From JAWLGZ01 sp041690635 (GTDB taxonomy: Bacteria; Pseudomonadota; Gammaproteobacteria; Thiohalomonadales; Thiohalomonadaceae), in contig JAWLGZ010000005.1 in assembly GCA_041690635.1 (NCBI GenBank), positions 124,001 through 188,000 on the forward strand: a stretch of DNA of 64,000 nucleotides, written 5' to 3'. Below the pieces are notes generated by a model. That model saw only the letters and a list, made by a program, of their open reading frames with translations, was not told the origin of the DNA and did no database searches. Positions 7,413 to 15,018 of the stretch are shown here, piece by piece. How positions within the stretch are numbered: position 1 is the first letter of the stretch; every line of letters starts with the position of its first letter. The position numbers and the translations under genes are program-made.

Positions 7413-7710
7413 GATCGAAGTGCCCGCCATCACTGCCGTCTCGGTCACGGAAGATGCCGTCACCGTCGACCTCGCCGATGGTCGCACCATCGCTGTTCCC
7501 CTCGCCTGGTTTCCCCGTCTTCTTCACGGCTCCCCCGCAGAGCGCAGCAACTGGCGCCTGATCGGTAGTGGACACGGTATTCACTGGGAAGACCTCGATG
7601 AAGATGTCAGCGTTGAGGGATTGCTGGCGGGGCATCCATCGGGGGAGAGTCAGGCTTCGTTTCAGCGGTGGTTGGTGGGGAAAGGCACGAGACAAGACCT
7701 GACCCCGTGA
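7393..7710 (+). CDS. DUF2442 domain protein
   Basis: 105-aa protein with the DUF2442 core (VDLADGRTIAVPLAWFPRLL ... GIHWEDLDEDVSVEGLL). Function unknown; the family has a small beta-rich fold and is the usual partner of DUF4160. It overlaps that gene by 20 bp and is probably translationally coupled. The last residues (GTRQDLTP) are encoded by a sequence containing GACCTGACCCC, the reverse of the GGGGTCAGG core seen in the repeats downstream, so the C-terminus may be altered by a repeat junction. It ends only 7 bp before the stranded copy of the nrdJb tail. Confidence 0.82.
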   Translation: MTTSTVEIEVPAITAVSVTEDAVTVDLADGRTIAVPLAWFPRLLHGSPAERSNWRLIGSGHGIHWEDLDEDVSVEGLLAGHPSGESQASFQRWLVGKGTRQDLTP

Positions 7711-7717
7711 TTGCGTG

Positions 7718-7847
7718 CGCCGAGGCCAAGGACCCGCAGGACTTCCCCGATGGCGCGCAGCTGTGTGGGAAGTGTCAGACGAAGGCGGTGATTCAGATGG
7801 ATGGGTGTTTGACTTGTTTGAATTGTGGGGATTCGAAGTGCGGGTGA
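7718..7847 (+). pseudogene. Stranded second copy of the nrdJb 3' end
   Basis: Same reading frame content as the last 43 codons of nrdJb (AEAKDPQDFPDG ... CGKCQTKA ... CLNCGDSKCG) and its stop, but with no start codon of its own. The 105-bp identity followed by purely synonymous differences shows that a segment carrying the DUF4160/DUF2442 genes and a copy of the tail was added at, or recombined into, the end of nrdJb. A terminator follows at 7943-7979, so this copy is probably the original gene end. Confidence 0.85.
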
Positions 7848-7942
7848 TGGGGCGCTTGAGGGAGACGGGTTGGAGAGATTGGAGGGCGCAGCGGATGCGG
7901 GGATGGGGAAAGGGAGTTTGGGGGAATTTCGGTAAGTAATAG

Positions 7943-7979
7943 AAACCGGGCTGCCGCGGGAGTGGGGTCCGGTTTTTTT
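7943..7979 (+). terminator. Rho-independent terminator of the nrdJ operon
   Basis: AAACCGG (7943-7949) pairs with CCGGTTT (7969-7975) and runs into seven T residues (7973-7979). It closes the nrd operon and lies 14 bp before the ATPase gene, marking the left edge of the AT-richer insertion. Confidence 0.65.
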
Positions 7980-7993
7980 GTGGGAGGTGACTC

Positions 7994-9229
7994 GTGAAGT
8001 TTCAGCAGTTAACCATTCGTGAATGGCAGCAGTTTCAAGATATCTCAATTAATTTCCATGAAAATCTCACCATTCTGACGGGAGCAAATGGGAGCGGAAA
8101 AACAACGCTGCTTCAGCTTCTTGCGAGGCACTCGGGCTGGAATATTCATTCACTGGCAACCCCGAAATTAGACAGGAATACCGGGCTAATAAAATATTTT
8201 CAAAGGTTTCTTGGGTTTGAATACGACCATACAAATATGCCAGAGATCGGCCAGCTAACATACTCGAATGGGGTGGCATGTTCCCTTACTGTGCCGCAGG
8301 GTAATGCGGCGCAATACCAAGTGCAATTCTCGAAGCTGCACGCGGTTCAATGTCTATTTGTGCCTTCTCACCGATCAATTTATAGATATCAGCCAGTATC
8401 CCAGATTCCAACGGCAAAAAAAGATCGCCAGTCTGCATTCCAAGAAGTTTCTAATAGCATTAGACAGCGTTACCTAGGCGGCACTGAGCAGCCCAGTAGC
8501 TTTTTCATGAAAACAACCTTAATCGGATGGGCGATCCAGGGTTATGGCGTTCGCTCCGAGAATAAAGTCATCATGCCGACGGATGCGGAACAAACCAGGA
8601 GTTACGAGGGGTTTCAGGAAGTATTGAGAAACGTCCTTCCAAAAAGCCTTGGATTTGATTCTTTTGAGATACGCAACATGGAAGTTGTGTTTGTCTGTAA
8701 TGGTGGGAGAGATGAGTTCCTGCTTGAGACGGCATCTGGCGGTATTAGCGCATTAATCGATCTTGCATGGCAGATATATATGTTTTCTACATCAAAATCT
8801 GAAGCCTGCACTGTGATGATTGACGAGGTTGAGAACCACCTCCATCCCATAATGCAGCGAGAGGTGTTGCCATCTCTTGTCGCCGCATTCCCTCAGGTGT
8901 CCTTTGTCGTTTCTACGCATAGCCCACTCGTCGTTAACTCGGTTTCCGATTCGGCCGTATATGCGCTGAGATATAACGAAGAACGGAAGATTGAAAGCCG
9001 TCGATTGGATTTTCAAAATAAAGCGCGTACGGCGGCGGAAGTGTTAAACGAGGTGTTGGGCGTATCCTCGACACTTCCCGTGTGGGCAGAGCTGCGCCTG
9101 AATGATCTTGTGGAAAAGTACTTCTCTTCAAGTTCATCAAGTTTTGACTTGGACGGAATGAGAAAGGAGCTTGCTGAGTTCGGTATGGAACGACTTATGC
9201 CAAACGCTATTGGCCGGATAGAGGGTTAG
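7994..9229 (+). CDS. AAA (ABC/OLD-like) ATPase, PtuA-like component of a Septu-type defence pair
   Basis: 411-aa ATPase with an N-terminal Walker A GANGSGKT (30-37), a long helical insertion, an ABC-like signature region (ETASGGISALIDLAW, about 250-265), a Walker B ending VMIDEVENH (Asp277, Glu278) and a switch His in STHSPLV. This is the AAA_21/OLD-type layout used by PtuA of Septu and by retron effector ATPases. The neighbouring HNH gene starts 5 bp downstream, which is the PtuA-PtuB order. Base composition is clearly more AT-rich than the surrounding genes, with mixed codon use, so it was acquired horizontally. No reverse transcriptase is nearby. Assignment to Septu is by architecture and pairing; other ATPase-HNH defence pairs remain possible. 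Confidence 0.75.
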   Translation: MKFQQLTIREWQQFQDISINFHENLTILTGANGSGKTTLLQLLARHSGWNIHSLATPKLDRNTGLIKYFQRFLGFEYDHTNMPEIGQLTYSNGVACSLTVPQGNAAQYQVQFSKLHAVQCLFVPSHRSIYRYQPVSQIPTAKKDRQSAFQEVSNSIRQRYLGGTEQPSSFFMKTTLIGWAIQGYGVRSENKVIMPTDAEQTRSYEGFQEVLRNVLPKSLGFDSFEIRNMEVVFVCNGGRDEFLLETASGGISALIDLAWQIYMFSTSKSEACTVMIDEVENHLHPIMQREVLPSLVAAFPQVSFVVSTHSPLVVNSVSDSAVYALRYNEERKIESRRLDFQNKARTAAEVLNEVLGVSSTLPVWAELRLNDLVEKYFSSSSSSFDLDGMRKELAEFGMERLMPNAIGRIEG

Positions 9230-9233
9230 GGCG

Positions 9234-9509
9234 ATGATTCGTTTAAGTCGACCAGATTGCCCACACCCGGATGCCCTCGCAAATAGTAATTACAAACATC
9301 CCAAGAATAAGCAGGCATTGCATGATGCGTCGTTCGGGAAATGTATGTACTGCGAAAGCCACGTGTCGCACATTGATTATGCTCACGTAGAGCATATAAA
9401 GCCAAAGGCAGATGGAAAGTATCCGTATCTAAAATACGTGTGGGATAATCTTGGCTACTCCTGTGCGATATGCAACGTCAATAAAGATGAATATTTGGGG
9501 TCAGAGTAA
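9234..9509 (+). CDS. PtuB-like HNH endonuclease, truncated by a repeat
   Basis: 91-aa N-terminal portion of an HNH nuclease of the Septu/retron effector type. Visible are a first zinc pair CMYC (Cys37, Cys40), the catalytic-type VEHIKPK (His54), the YLKYVWDNL motif and a second zinc pair CAIC followed by N (77-81). Family members continue for roughly another hundred residues. Here the frame runs into the repeat core at 9492, which encodes YLGSE and then TAA. The 3' part is not found downstream, so this is a disrupted gene; whether the remaining HNH core cuts DNA is uncertain. It lies 5 bp after the ATPase gene. Confidence 0.75.
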   Translation: MIRLSRPDCPHPDALANSNYKHPKNKQALHDASFGKCMYCESHVSHIDYAHVEHIKPKADGKYPYLKYVWDNLGYSCAICNVNKDEYLGSE

Positions 9510-9760
9510 AATAAAGACCCTTGCTGCTCAGGCGTTTTTGCGCTCTGGCACGTGCAATTTATGGGGTCAGGATCGAATTATTTGTGGTGAAAAACAACAA
9601 AGAAAAGACGAAAAGGGGACGGAGGGATTAAATTTCGTACAGTTGGTAAAGAACCCTTCGTCCCCTTTTCCGCGAAACCTAGGTTTAACCTGGGTTTTGC
9701 GGAAGGGATAGCGAAATACGACACCTAATTGGGTTCACCCATTCGCCGCAGTACTTTAAG
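9492..9760 (+). repeat. Hairpin-rich repeat unit A (about 269 bp)
   Basis: Begins with a core containing GGGGTCAGAGTAAAAT and carries, in order: a second GGGGTCAGGATCGAAT motif; a long hairpin (AAAAGGGGACGGAGGG pairing with CCCTTCGTCCCCTTTT); and an imperfect palindrome (arms CCGCGAAACCTAGGT and ACCTGGGTTTTGCGG). It ends with GGGTTCACCCATTCGCC. Copies B and C are over 90 percent identical by eye. It is inserted in the HNH gene and supplies its stop codon. No open frame inside it looks like a protein gene, so it is a non-autonomous repeat. Confidence 0.85.
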
Positions 9761-9763
9761 AAA

Positions 9764-9785
9764 TATTTGGGGTCAGAGTAAAATA
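9764..9785 (+). repeat. Isolated copy of the repeat core
   Basis: The core TATTTGGGGTCAGAGTAAAA recurs here, 4 bp after the end of unit A, but is not followed by the rest of the unit. It marks the left boundary of the 464-bp spacer. Confidence 0.75.
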
Positions 9786-10249
9786 AGCTCGGTCGGTCGG
9801 GAATTAAAGGGGCCCATTAGCCGCCTCCGTGCAACAGGGCGTGTTTGCCCCTGACGATTTCTCCGTCATTTCAAAAATGTCGGCTCCTGATAAACGCGCC
9901 TGCATTCTCATTCAGTGTGCTGTCTCAAGTGAGACGCACCAGTCACCCATCAGGATCAAGGCTCAGCAAGCCCATGGCATTTGCTTTGCCCCTGGCGGCA
10001 TGCCGCCCCAGAAAATCCGCAGTGCCCACGCATGGCCAAGTCGTTTGTACAGACCCGGGGCTGTCCTATGACTCCACCCTCAAAAGGGCTCATGCGTAGG
10101 GCGCCTCAGCAAAACCGACATCAGGTGCCGTGACGGCTGCAATCAGAGCTCCTAGGCTTTTCGCCAACCCCTATACCGCAGTCCGTCACGGCAAAACCAT
10201 CTATCCGAAAGCCCGCTGCACGTCGAAAGGCTCGTGATTACGGAGCAAA
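9786..10249. other. Spacer between repeat units; no convincing gene
   Basis: A 464-bp stretch bounded on both sides by the GGGGTCAGAGTAAAAT core. Short open frames exist but have no recognisable domain, signal or ribosome-binding site. It contains a 10-bp inverted repeat (GCCGTGACGG at 10127-10136 and CCGTCACGGC at 10183-10192) enclosing 46 nt with TCCTAGG at its centre, a possible structured RNA or recombination site. It may be the remnant of an inserted element or a non-coding cargo. Confidence 0.4.
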
Positions 10250-10490
10250 TATTTGGGGTCAGAGTAAAATAAACACCCTTGCTGCTCAGGCGTTTTGCGC
10301 TCTGGCACGTGCAATTTATGGGGTCAGGATCGAATTATTTGTGGTGAAAAACAACAAAGAAAAGACGAAAAGGGGACGGAGGGATTAAATTTCGTACAGT
10401 TGGTAAAGAACCCTTCGTCCCCTTTTCCGCGAAACCTAGGTTTAACCTGGGTTTTGCGGAAGGGATAGCGAAATACGACACCTAATTGCA
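10250..10490 (+). repeat. Hairpin-rich repeat unit B (about 241 bp)
   Basis: Same order of motifs as unit A, but it stops at CACCTAATTG and lacks the terminal GGGTTCACCC segment. It is joined head-to-tail to unit C at 10491. Differences from A are a few single bases. Confidence 0.85.
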
Positions 10491-10762
10491 TATTTGGGGT
10501 CAGAGTAAAATAAACACCCTTGCTGCTCAGGCGTTTTGCGCTCTGGCACGTGCAATTTATGGGGTCAGGATCGAATTATTTGTGGTGAAAAACAACAAAG
10601 AAAAGACGAAAAGGGGACGGAGGGAGTAAATTTCGTACAGTTGGTAAAGAGGTAATCCCTTCGTCCCCTTTTCCACGAAACCTAGGTTTAACCTGGGTTT
10701 TGCGGAAGGGATGGCAAAATCCGATACCTAATTGGGTTCACCCATTCGCCGCAGTACTTTAA
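10491..10762 (+). repeat. Hairpin-rich repeat unit C (about 272 bp)
   Basis: Tandem with unit B and complete at its right end, like A (GGGTTCACCCATTCGCC, then CAGTACTTTAAG). It has several substitutions and a 6-bp insertion in the first hairpin loop (AAAGAGGTAATCCC), so it is slightly older or separately evolving. The next gene starts 57 bp further on. Confidence 0.85.
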
Positions 10763-10818
10763 GGGGCCAAATTCGGCAACAAGGGGCTAGGCTTGAATAT
10801 TTGTTATGGAAGGATACG

Positions 10819-11373
10819 ATGAAAAACATTAAGCGAGCTCTATTGGTATTCTGTGCAATGTGTTTGTCGTCATCGGTATTGGCGGAAAAGGCATATCGTG
10901 ATGTGGTGAGGGGTTGGCAGTCGCATGAGGACGTAGCGAACTGGCTTGAACAGAACTTTGAGTTCGATAAGGAACGACAGAAGTTGGTTCGCTCCCGGCT
11001 CAAGTCGCAAGGGCCGAAGGGATTGCTGGTTCGTAGCCCGGACAAGCTCTTCGAAGGAAAGCGCGGTTACTGTGGCGATGCGGCCAACTTTGCATTCGAT
11101 GCATTGAATGAAATTAGCTTTGATTACAACCCCCAGTGGGTGTTCATCAAGAATGGGGCCGGTGGCGCAAATCACTGGGTCACCGCGTTCCATCATGAGG
11201 GGGATCTCTACATTATGGATTTTGGGGCCGGTGAAAAATGGAGGCCCATGGAGGGAGTGCATGGTCCCTACGTGTCATTGGATGAATACAAGGAGTTCCT
11301 GGCCTCACTGAGGATTCCGAACTTTAGGGTCGAACAGGTTCGTTTCCGTGATATGCCCGGTTCAGAGGATTGA
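10819..11373 (+). CDS. Secreted transglutaminase-like protein of unknown substrate
   Basis: 184-aa protein with a signal peptide (about residues 1-22, ending SSSVLA). A Cys85 in RGYCGDAANF, His119 in ANHWVTAF and Asp134 in YIMDFGAG are spaced like the Cys-His-Asp triad of transglutaminase-like cysteine peptidases. The Cys starts a helix and the His/Asp lie on following strands, which supports the fold. Family assignment is by these motifs only. The start at 10819 follows AAGGA. It lies just right of the tandem repeats and is followed by a diverged hairpin of the same repeat family, so it may be a cargo gene. Codon use is more AT-rich than the flanking core genes. Confidence 0.6.
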   Translation: MKNIKRALLVFCAMCLSSSVLAEKAYRDVVRGWQSHEDVANWLEQNFEFDKERQKLVRSRLKSQGPKGLLVRSPDKLFEGKRGYCGDAANFAFDALNEISFDYNPQWVFIKNGAGGANHWVTAFHHEGDLYIMDFGAGEKWRPMEGVHGPYVSLDEYKEFLASLRIPNFRVEQVRFRDMPGSED

Positions 11374-11406
11374 CGGTGCCCGATAGTTCGCGCCAGGGGA
11401 CGAGAC

Positions 11407-11466
11407 AGGGGACGGAGGGATTAATGTTTGTACAGTTGTTCAAGACATAATCCCTCCGATCCCTTT
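11407..11466 (+). repeat. Diverged hairpin of the repeat family
   Basis: AGGGGACGGAGGGATTA at the left and TAATCCCTCCGATCCC at the right form an inverted repeat around a TACAGTTGTTCAA loop, equivalent to the first hairpin of units A-C. It is followed by TTTTC and could terminate transcription of the transglutaminase-like gene. Confidence 0.6.
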
Positions 11467-11536
11467 TCTCTATTGCGCCCAATACTGTGGCATTCCGAGG
11501 CCAGGAACAAATCAGGCCAGACATGAGAGAGAACTG

Positions 11537-11971
11537 ATGCGGAATCAGGAACCGCCCCCGTGGTTTTTTGGCCCTGCCTTCATCATGATGGGGGCGCTTG
11601 GGTTGGTCTTTGGTGAGCCTAGTCCGGGCATTCCGCCGGTGCTGGCGTACGGGATTACCAGCCTGTTCGTAGTGGCCGGTGTTGTGTTGAGCCTGTGGTC
11701 GCTGGGTGTGAAAAATGCCGAGTTGTGGTTAGGGCGGATCGTCGGAACCGTAATCGCCGCCGCCTTCACCTGGCTGGCGCTGCTGGCACCGGAGGAGATC
11801 CAGTGCACCACGACCACCTATTTCATAGGCCACACCGAAAGCAGCATGACGACCGGTTGCGATACCTCGCCCTTTATCGCGCTGGCGGTCATTCTCGACC
11901 TCTTCGTCGGGTACAGCCTGCTTACGGAGTTCAAGCGCTACAGGAAACGTAAGGCCAAACAGCCAACGTGA
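11537..11971 (+). CDS. Small multi-pass inner-membrane protein, unknown function
   Basis: 144-aa hydrophobic protein with about four predicted membrane segments (near residues 9-25, 35-57, 64-85 and 110-130). A hydrophilic loop with two Cys (about 89 and 108) follows the third segment, and the C-terminus is basic (KRYRKRKAKQ), as expected for a cytoplasmic tail. No family is recognised. It lies between repeat remnants and is followed by AAGGGGCCAGGCTCGAG, a motif shared with the junction after unit C. Confidence 0.55.
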   Translation: MRNQEPPPWFFGPAFIMMGALGLVFGEPSPGIPPVLAYGITSLFVVAGVVLSLWSLGVKNAELWLGRIVGTVIAAAFTWLALLAPEEIQCTTTTYFIGHTESSMTTGCDTSPFIALAVILDLFVGYSLLTEFKRYRKRKAKQPT

Positions 11972-12069
11972 GACCACAAGCGAATTTAAGGGGCCAGGCT
12001 CGAGTTAATAGAGGCCAAAGCGGATTCCTCTCAGTGGAAGATGCTTCCCCCAGCTCAAGGGAATAGGCG

Positions 12070-12513
12070 ATGCAATTGACTTCTGATCGTGCCCCGGGAG
12101 CGACTCGTCCGGAAAGGTCCGCCCGCGCGTTTCTGGCCGGTTCTGGCAGGCGGTTTATCTGGCAGCTGCTGTTGAGCGCCGCGCTCGTGTTGACGGCTTA
12201 CACCGGCATCTTTGTCTGTATTCTGCTCACTGGAAGCCGTGTGGCGGGGATGCTGCTCGGATTCTGGTCAGCGCTCCTCGTCGGGCAGTTGGGCTTTGCG
12301 TTTCGCTTCCTGTCGGCGGGTTACGCGCGCCGTATTGCGGTTGCCTTCGCGGTCTTCCTGGCCGCATCGTTGGTCAGCTATGTGTCCTACTTCGTCCTTC
12401 CCACACTGCCGCAGGGGATGTACGGATTCTGGGCGATCATGATCCCCTATCTTGCCGCCACCATTGCCGCTTGGGAGTGGATCTTCCGGCGGGGATGTTC
12501 TTGGTCAGAGTAA
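12070..12513 (+). CDS. Four-segment membrane protein ending in the repeat core
   Basis: 147-aa protein with a charged N-terminal arm of about 25 residues and four predicted membrane helices (about 31-52, 56-78, 87-108, 118-138). No family is recognised. The last residues (SWSE) and the TAA stop are encoded by TGGTCAGAGTAAAATA, the same repeat core that ends the HNH gene at 9509. The native C-terminus has therefore probably been replaced at a repeat junction. It is convergent with the next gene, 35 bp away. Confidence 0.55.
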   Translation: MQLTSDRAPGATRPERSARAFLAGSGRRFIWQLLLSAALVLTAYTGIFVCILLTGSRVAGMLLGFWSALLVGQLGFAFRFLSAGYARRIAVAFAVFLAASLVSYVSYFVLPTLPQGMYGFWAIMIPYLAATIAAWEWIFRRGCSWSE

Positions 12514-12548
12514 AATAGGTGCCTCGGTCCGGGCTCTCTGGCTGAGGT

Positions 12549-13886
12549 TCACTCGATCACTCGAAGTGTGGTGACCTTCCGGACCTCGATTGGATAGGTC
12601 ATTGTTCCAGCAGAAAGCCTCATCCTGAGACGGAGACGGTCACCTGTGACCTGTTCCAAAATGCCGCTCCGCACCGCGCCATCTTCGGTGGTGATCTCTA
12701 CCTTGCTGTTGAGGTGCTTGCCGGCGTCCGACACGGGAATGATCCCCGTTGCCGGGGAAGAGCGCTTTGGAGTGCTTTGCGCGATGGGTCTGACGGTTGG
12801 GCGCAGTGGCGCGACGGGCGCTGGTTGCATGACACTTTCCTGCTGGATCGGAGCCTTCTCGGAACTCCGTGTCTTGCTGCTGTTCCACTGGATTTCACTG
12901 AAGGCCATCCTGGTGCCGTTAATCGACATCTGCATCCCGAGCACGTCGACGACACCATCCAGGGTGTAATGCTGGAGCGACATGGGATCGAGACCGGGGT
13001 CGGGGTCAATCTTCACATCCACAGAGCCCCCGTTGAGCATGAACTGCTTGTAGGCCGCAGCGGCTTTCTCGGGCAACTCAACGTCCAACGCTTCGGTCAG
13101 AAGCTGGAAATTGCGCTCCACGTAAGCCGCACCATCTCCACCGCTCATGCGGGCACAGTAGCTGTTGCGCAGCTTGTGATAGCCGATGTCACGGTAGTTG
13201 ATGGATGACTTGGGAATGCCGCTCGCGGCCAACGCGGTAATGCTCGTTCCAACCCTGAATTCGGCACTGAAGTCCATGCTGTAGAGTCCCTCGGCCTTGG
13301 CGTTCGCCGTAACCCGCGCGCTGTTGAGCGCATCGTCATAGGTGAAGTGGGTGCCGACATCCACATTGAGGGCCCCCATGCCCATCCGCCGATAGTCCTT
13401 CAGGGTGAAGCTGCTGATTTTTCCGCAGCCCAGGGCGTCCACGCTTGAAAGGAGATCCAGGCTGCCGGACTCCGCATCACCAGCCTGCCGCTGCATCTGT
13501 TGCATCTGCTCCAGCATGGAGAAGAGTTCACCGTTGATATCCAGTTGCAGACTGCTTATCTGAATTCCGAGTTTCTTCGGTATCTCTCCTCGTTCGATGC
13601 TCTTCCCGGCGGCGATGAAATAGCCGGCATGGGGGGCACTGAAACGCAGCTTCTCGATCCGGAACTCATCGGCCACCATGGTTGGCTTGACGGTGATATC
13701 GTCGAAACCCACTTCATCGCCCAAGGGGGAGACGTGTACCGACCTGTAGCGGATCTCCGCCAAGGGGGCCGCCTGCCTGACAGCATCGTCGGCGGTACTC
13801 TTGACCTCATACCACAGGTAGCCATAGCCGGCGCCGTAGATCAGAGCAGGAATCAGCAAAACGAGGAGCGGTTTTGGCATGCGCAT
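12549..13886 (-). CDS. Membrane-anchored periplasmic protein, unknown (DUF945-like layout)
   Basis: 445-aa protein with one N-terminal membrane segment (about 5-25), followed by a long periplasmic region rich in beta-type sequence. An early RYRSVHVSPLGDEVGFDDITV segment resembles the start of DUF945/AsmA-like proteins, but the match is weak. A Pro/Ser-rich linker (about 345-375) precedes a compact C-terminal domain of about 60 residues that could bind a partner (SKVEITTEDGAVRSGILEQV). Start chosen at the first Met; the third residue Met is an alternative. It is the downstream gene of a minus-strand pair with the TPR-like lipoprotein, 166 bp away. Confidence 0.55.
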   Translation of the reverse strand: MRMPKPLLVLLIPALIYGAGYGYLWYEVKSTADDAVRQAAPLAEIRYRSVHVSPLGDEVGFDDITVKPTMVADEFRIEKLRFSAPHAGYFIAAGKSIERGEIPKKLGIQISSLQLDINGELFSMLEQMQQMQRQAGDAESGSLDLLSSVDALGCGKISSFTLKDYRRMGMGALNVDVGTHFTYDDALNSARVTANAKAEGLYSMDFSAEFRVGTSITALAASGIPKSSINYRDIGYHKLRNSYCARMSGGDGAAYVERNFQLLTEALDVELPEKAAAAYKQFMLNGGSVDVKIDPDPGLDPMSLQHYTLDGVVDVLGMQMSINGTRMAFSEIQWNSSKTRSSEKAPIQQESVMQPAPVAPLRPTVRPIAQSTPKRSSPATGIIPVSDAGKHLNSKVEITTEDGAVRSGILEQVTGDRLRLRMRLSAGTMTYPIEVRKVTTLRVIE

Positions 13887-14052
13887 GCGATACCCCGGAA
13901 AGTGGTGTGTTCAGTCCATGTGAGGTAGCCCTGAATTTCCGGGCACCAAGACAAAGGGGGATCATGCTCCGGAGAGGTGTCCAATGCAAAAGCGCAATAC
14001 CTTGACGAGGGAGTTCAAGCTGGGTGAGTTGGGTGCGCTCCGCCGCGTCTTC

Positions 14053-14688
14053 TTACGCGATATCACATCCGATCCGCTGGGCGCGCTCCTGAATTCGGGG
14101 TGCGGCGACCTCGCGGAGAAAGCGATCACCGCCCGCGCCATAGCCCCACGGCCGTTCGGATGGCTGCGCGAGCATGTCTCGCTGAAGAGCTACCGCACGC
14201 CGGAGATAAATGCAGCTGTCAGCCATCCTCCCCTGGCGCTCGTAAACGGTGGAAAGATTGTAGGCGATATCGAAATACAATGGCCTGTGACCGGGCGCCC
14301 CCTCGGCAATCTCGGCGGCGTATAGCAGCTGCGCCTCAGCGACGTCGAGATCGCTCGTCATCTCGTAGACACGCCCCAACTCATTGTGAACCGCGGCCTT
14401 GGCACGCGCATAGCCGACGCTCTGCTGGTTGAGCCGCTCCACCTCCACGAGCGCCTTCTTTAGGCTCGGGATAGCGCCCCGTGGTCGCCCTCTCTGCAGC
14501 CAGTCACGTGCACTCTCGATAAGTTCCCACGGGTCGGAGGTGTCCGGCGGAGCACCATAAGGTTGGGCGGCGCAGCCGGCGATGACCGCCGACAACACCA
14601 CCGGGAAAAAGAACAAGGACACACCCATTCGCCGCTTTGGAGGACTGCGAGTGCGACCACGCTGATGGATGGTGTGAACCGATGGCAT
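14053..14688 (-). CDS. TPR-like lipoprotein, unknown function
   Basis: 211-aa protein with a basic N-terminus (RTRSPPKRR), a hydrophobic segment and a lipobox VIAGC near residue 37. The mature part is helical with TPR-like repeats (AIPSLKKALVEVERLNQQ ... ELGRVYEMTSDLDVAEAQ ... VYERQGRMADSCIYL), typical of scaffolding lipoproteins. The start at 14688 follows GGAGGAG at a good distance; a later ATG just before the hydrophobic segment is also possible and would give a more usual signal length. The frame is open upstream without a ribosome-binding site. Confidence 0.65.
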   Translation of the reverse strand: MPSVHTIHQRGRTRSPPKRRMGVSLFFFPVVLSAVIAGCAAQPYGAPPDTSDPWELIESARDWLQRGRPRGAIPSLKKALVEVERLNQQSVGYARAKAAVHNELGRVYEMTSDLDVAEAQLLYAAEIAEGAPGHRPLYFDIAYNLSTVYERQGRMADSCIYLRRAVALQRDMLAQPSERPWGYGAGGDRFLREVAAPRIQERAQRIGCDIA

Positions 14689-15018
14689 GAGGACTCCTCC
14701 ATGTCTTGGGGTCACAGAGCGAATTCTAGACGACATCAAATGGTCACTCGGTTGACGAGCTCGGATGCCATCGCTGGAGAGGTAGCGTGGATGGCCGTTC
14801 CACCTGCTCGCCCCGATTGTGGACCGCGCATGTGCCGCGGGCGCCATAAAGTTGACCCAAAAAACTGCGAATGGGGTTTTTCAAAAAAGGCGTGAGAGCT
14901 CCATGTTCATTATTGCGGTGCGGGTCACGTGGTCTCTGTAGACTGAAACGCGGTCCGTATCACTCCCCGGAAGTAGAGTGGCCTCGCCACTTAGAAAACA
15001 GTAATGGGGATAACCACA
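14689..15018. other. Divergent intergenic region with a small perfect hairpin
   Basis: A 330-bp region between divergent genes. It contains a 6-bp hairpin with a 3-nt loop (AGTGGC-CTC-GCCACT, 14977-14991) ending 27 bp before the next start codon, which could be an operator or a leader hairpin. An A/T-rich stretch (14859-14888) may hold a promoter, but no clear -35/-10 pair was found. Confidence 0.35.

Noticed and set aside
7176..7710. DUF4160/DUF2442 as a proven toxin-antitoxin system
   Set aside because: The pairing and overlap are suggestive, but no toxin motif or autoregulatory site is visible and the family activity is not established.
9492..10762. CRISPR array
   Set aside because: The repeats are 240-270 bp long, occur three times with irregular spacing, and no cas genes are near.
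7994..10762. Retron system (PtuAB effectors)
   Set aside because: No reverse transcriptase frame or recognisable msr-msd region was found within the accessory region.
7140..12520. Integron gene-cassette array
   Set aside because: No tyrosine integrase is present, and the palindromes lack the paired RYYYAAC/GTTRRRY boxes of attC sites.
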